Of a stretch of DNA of 64,000 nt, positions 61,383-64,000 are shown in pieces. The notes under the pieces were generated by a model. It made no database searches and was not told the DNA's origin. It was given only the letters and a program-made list of their open reading frames with translations. The DNA is from Phialocephala subalpina. Its lineage: Eukaryota; Ascomycota; Leotiomycetes; Helotiales; Mollisiaceae. The translations under genes were made by a program, and so were the position numbers. The stretch lies in NCBI GenBank assembly GCA_900073065.1, contig FJOG01000013.1, positions 399,227-463,226 on the forward strand, read 5' to 3'. The first letter of the stretch is position 1. Each line of letters begins with the position of its first letter.

Positions 61383-63272
61383 ATGACAATTCTGGGAAAG
61401 TCAAAAGATCAGATAGAGGTACGCCTCGAGAAACTTCCAATTAACGAGGCCAACCCGACCTACTTTGATGAATATGCTCCACTTGATCAGCGAGACACCT
61501 TGACAGACACCGTTACCCGATACATCGTTCCTGAAGATCAAACATATGCTATCAAGATTCTCTTTAAGAAAGGTTTCGTTCTTGGGAAATTTGATGGAGG
61601 TTTTAGTGTCTTGATAAAAGAGAAGGCCACAGGCACCCAAATCTACGCAAGGCAGTTTGCATTCGGCGACGAGTCTTACAGCACCGACTCTGATACAATA
61701 TATCGTGTGACAGCTATTCCTTCTGCGGTTGTCGATGGTGTTGTGAAACAGCATGTCCAGCTTGCCTTTCACCATTTATCCCCAGGTAAGAATGAGTCTC
61801 CTTAGAGTCCTTCGGCATCACTAACATGAGAAGATGAGGAGCTATCCGGCCGAACAGATGTGATTTGCTGCGATGCTAGTCAAGTTGGCGGTATCGAGGT
61901 CGAAGTTCGCAGAAATAGCAAGCGGAAAATTCGCCGAAAGGCTGCTGACATGTGGCAAAAGGAAGTGCAGGACCACAAGAACCAGCTTGCTGCAGGCTTC
62001 GACAGTTTGCTGAAGGCAGCCAAGATAGATCACAAGATCTTCAATAAACAGGGAATCACCCACGGAGCAATGTAAATTTATCCTTGTTCTTTTGATTTCC
62101 ATGCGTTGACCGCTCTACAGATTGACAGGTGGAGAGACTGGGGGTACGCTTGAAGTTCCCCACCGCGACTACGCAGTTGCAACTCATATAGAGCCCAGCC
62201 ACTATCACTTCATCTGCCGGACCGCTGGTCAGTGTTCACAGTCTGAACTTGGAGAGTGATTGAGAGACTGACCATTCAAGGTTTCCTCGAAGATGAAAAC
62301 ATCGTCAAGACCCCCATTCCATTCGAATCTCGCCCATGGGATTATTTCAAGGAGCGTGAACGCGCCGACGTCTTCAAAGACCTGCAGGTATTTCATAATA
62401 TATCTTGAATGGGTCACTCTTTGTACTGACAATGACGAAGGCATATGACAAGGAACAGACCTTGAAGCAGAAAATCGCTGGGGCAGGCCCAGATGCAGAC
62501 GCTAAGGCAATCCAAAGAGTACTCTTTGAGACTGGTGATGTTGTGAACAGATGGCGAGGGTTTGGTCAGACGTACAAGCGCGAGCGAAAAGCCCTTTTCA
62601 AAGAACTTCAGGTGGGTTTGGAAGAACAGCAACCAAGAATCGTGCTAATGTCCAGATCAGTGTCGGAGAACCTGCTTCAAGAAGGGCGAGTATCCACCTG
62701 ATGAGCGCCTTCCAGGAAATTCCTCGAATACTGTTCTATCCCTGGATGATCATGACCACGTGCCCAAGGAAACCATCTCCGTCAAAGAGGAAGCTTCATT
62801 TACTAGCTCAACTACCATCAAAGCGGAGCCAGAAGAGGACAGACCGCGACTGGAAAACGGAAAAGCCAAACCAGAGGTCATTGCTCTTGATGATTCTGAT
62901 GATGACTCGGTGCCTCCCGTCGGCAAGCTAGTCGTCCAGAAATTGCCCACCAAGAGTCAAACGACTATCAAGAACGAGCCAGAGGAGCCATCCAGTATTC
63001 CACACAATATCCCAGCGACGCGAGGACAATCCAAAGAGGAAAGACCTGCCAAGAGAGTCAAGCTCGAGTCCGATGTTGCCTTGCCGTCCATCGAAACGGA
63101 TTCGGAGCTTCTTCGATTGAAAGAAGAAGACGAGCTTGAGGAAGAAGAGCTTGCTGTGGCACAAAGAGTCGCGCAGCTCATTCGGAAGCGAAATGAGAGA
63201 AAGGCCAAGATTGCTGCACTTGAGAATAGAAGCAGCGTCACACCAGCTCCAGGTCATCCAAGTCTCTCATAG
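61383..63272 (+). CDS. DUF7918-type nuclear protein with SUMO motifs
   Basis: Six exons (61383-61785, 61834-62071, 62121-62227, 62281-62387, 62441-62611, 62661-63272) give 545 aa. The N-terminal half resembles the fungal DUF7918 region: an extended beta-rich domain (TRYIVPEDQTYAIKILFKKG) plus GGTLEVPHRDYAVATHIEPS. The middle is helical (NRWRGFGQTYKRERKALF). The C-terminal 200 residues are disordered and charged, with four psi-K-x-E sites (VKEE, IKAE, IKNE, VKLE), a likely SUMO-interacting motif EVIALDDSDDD, and a final coiled coil (EEEELAVAQRVAQLIRKRNE). It is likely nuclear; molecular role unknown. The last intron uses the AG at 62659-62660; the earlier CAG would lead to a stop. Confidence 0.72.
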
Positions 63273-64000
63273 TTGGTCTATTCCAACTACCACAATGCCG
63301 AGGACTTGATTGAGACCGCCGATTCGTCTCCTTCCTTGCCATTCACTCTTTATTCCCGATAGTTTGCTAGCTATGCATTTCCGATGTCCCTAAAGACAAT
63401 CAGAAATAGTATGCAACTCTGCCACTGTCTGCCTTCCAAAGCTATATCACGTCTCGCATCATACATTCCACTCATTTATCTGCATATCTCACTGCACAGT
63501 TTCCAGTCTTCACGGGAATACCAGGTCAGCGGTAGCTCATACTGCTCGCTAGAGGCAAGGAGCCCACATTGCGGATTGTGCTTCAGAATTAGAACATTTC
63601 ATATGTTCAAATCTAAGAGAGACAAGCTACTCAAACGTCAAATAAAAACAGATTACTCTTGGAGGAATGGCCATCACAAAATTTCTTAGACAGGCTCTCA
63701 AATTCAGACATAGATTTACCATACCTACGTCTCAGCTGGCACTCGCACGTGACTGCGTCTTCACAACTAAAGCTCGATCTGAATCACGCCTTTTTCTTCT
63801 GAGAGGGATATACCGGCGAGGGAAAAAGCTAAGTCGTGACTTGCACTTTCCTTAAGTGTCGAATAATCTGTGCGATTCACTTTCCCGAGGCGGTCAAGTC
63901 TCGCCGTGAGATCGCAGCTGCCTGAACCGTCCGATCTTACGGATTCACGCACTCGATGTTGGGTCAAATGCAATTCTTCCTCGTTTTATGCTTCCTCCAC
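63273..64000. other. Terminal interval, no gene recognised
   Basis: 3' flank of the DUF7918-type gene and unassigned sequence to the window edge. Short frames only. A gene running off the right edge cannot be excluded. Confidence 0.4.

Overview
This window looks like nuclear DNA from a filamentous ascomycete (Pezizomycotina; Leotiomycetes is possible, but that is only a weak inference). Most genes are split by 45-150 nt GT-AG introns carrying a CTAAC/CTGAC-type branch site shortly before the acceptor. The gene content is typically fungal: a NACHT-ankyrin NLR, a Dal5-type permease, a MARVEL protein, Trs120/HypA, an NRPS-like enzyme and a Zn2Cys6 factor. No rRNA, CRISPR array, intact transposon or bacterial operon structure was seen.

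Layout. 1-300: a minus-strand tRNA-Gly(GCC) gene. It becomes a perfect cloverleaf only if three introns are removed: the normal 37/38 tRNA intron and two 50-nt introns with spliceosomal GT-AG signals. This is the most surprising item in the window. 1.4-12.5 kb: secreted beta-propeller protein, lipase-NACHT-ankyrin NLR, MARVEL membrane protein, 61-aa cysteine-tailed peptide, GPI-type surface protein. 13.5-13.7 kb: a long inverted repeat. 14.8-30.4 kb: a vacuolar-type MFS transporter, then arylsulfatase, TauD-type dioxygenase and Dal5/Soa1-type permease, which together look like a cluster for scavenging organic sulfur, followed by two type-B carboxylesterases. 30.9-37.0 kb: a broken Ser/Thr-rich gene, then a head-to-head pair made of a STAND-like protein with a lost Walker A lysine and an AAA+ ATPase.

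37.4-41.4 kb is a decay zone: an amidase relic, possible membrane-protein relics, and an MDR dehydrogenase gene with an internal deletion and a perfect 250-bp tandem duplication. 41.9-46.3 kb: Trs120/TRAPPC9. 47.2-49.4 kb: two tandem paralogues sharing an N-terminal MSELL..N...LK.DQEA motif, one ending in a lone Zn2Cys6 domain. 49.4-52.1 kb: gene-poor, with a degenerate tandem repeat. 52.1-57.2 kb: NRPS-like A-T-TE synthetase convergent with an unusual SDR, possibly a small secondary-metabolite locus. 57.9-63.3 kb: phosphoserine aminotransferase, an NTF2-like protein, and a DUF7918-type nuclear protein with clustered SUMO motifs.

Exon boundaries were deduced by hand from frame, splice consensus and family knowledge. 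Where the frame does not close, the entry says so.
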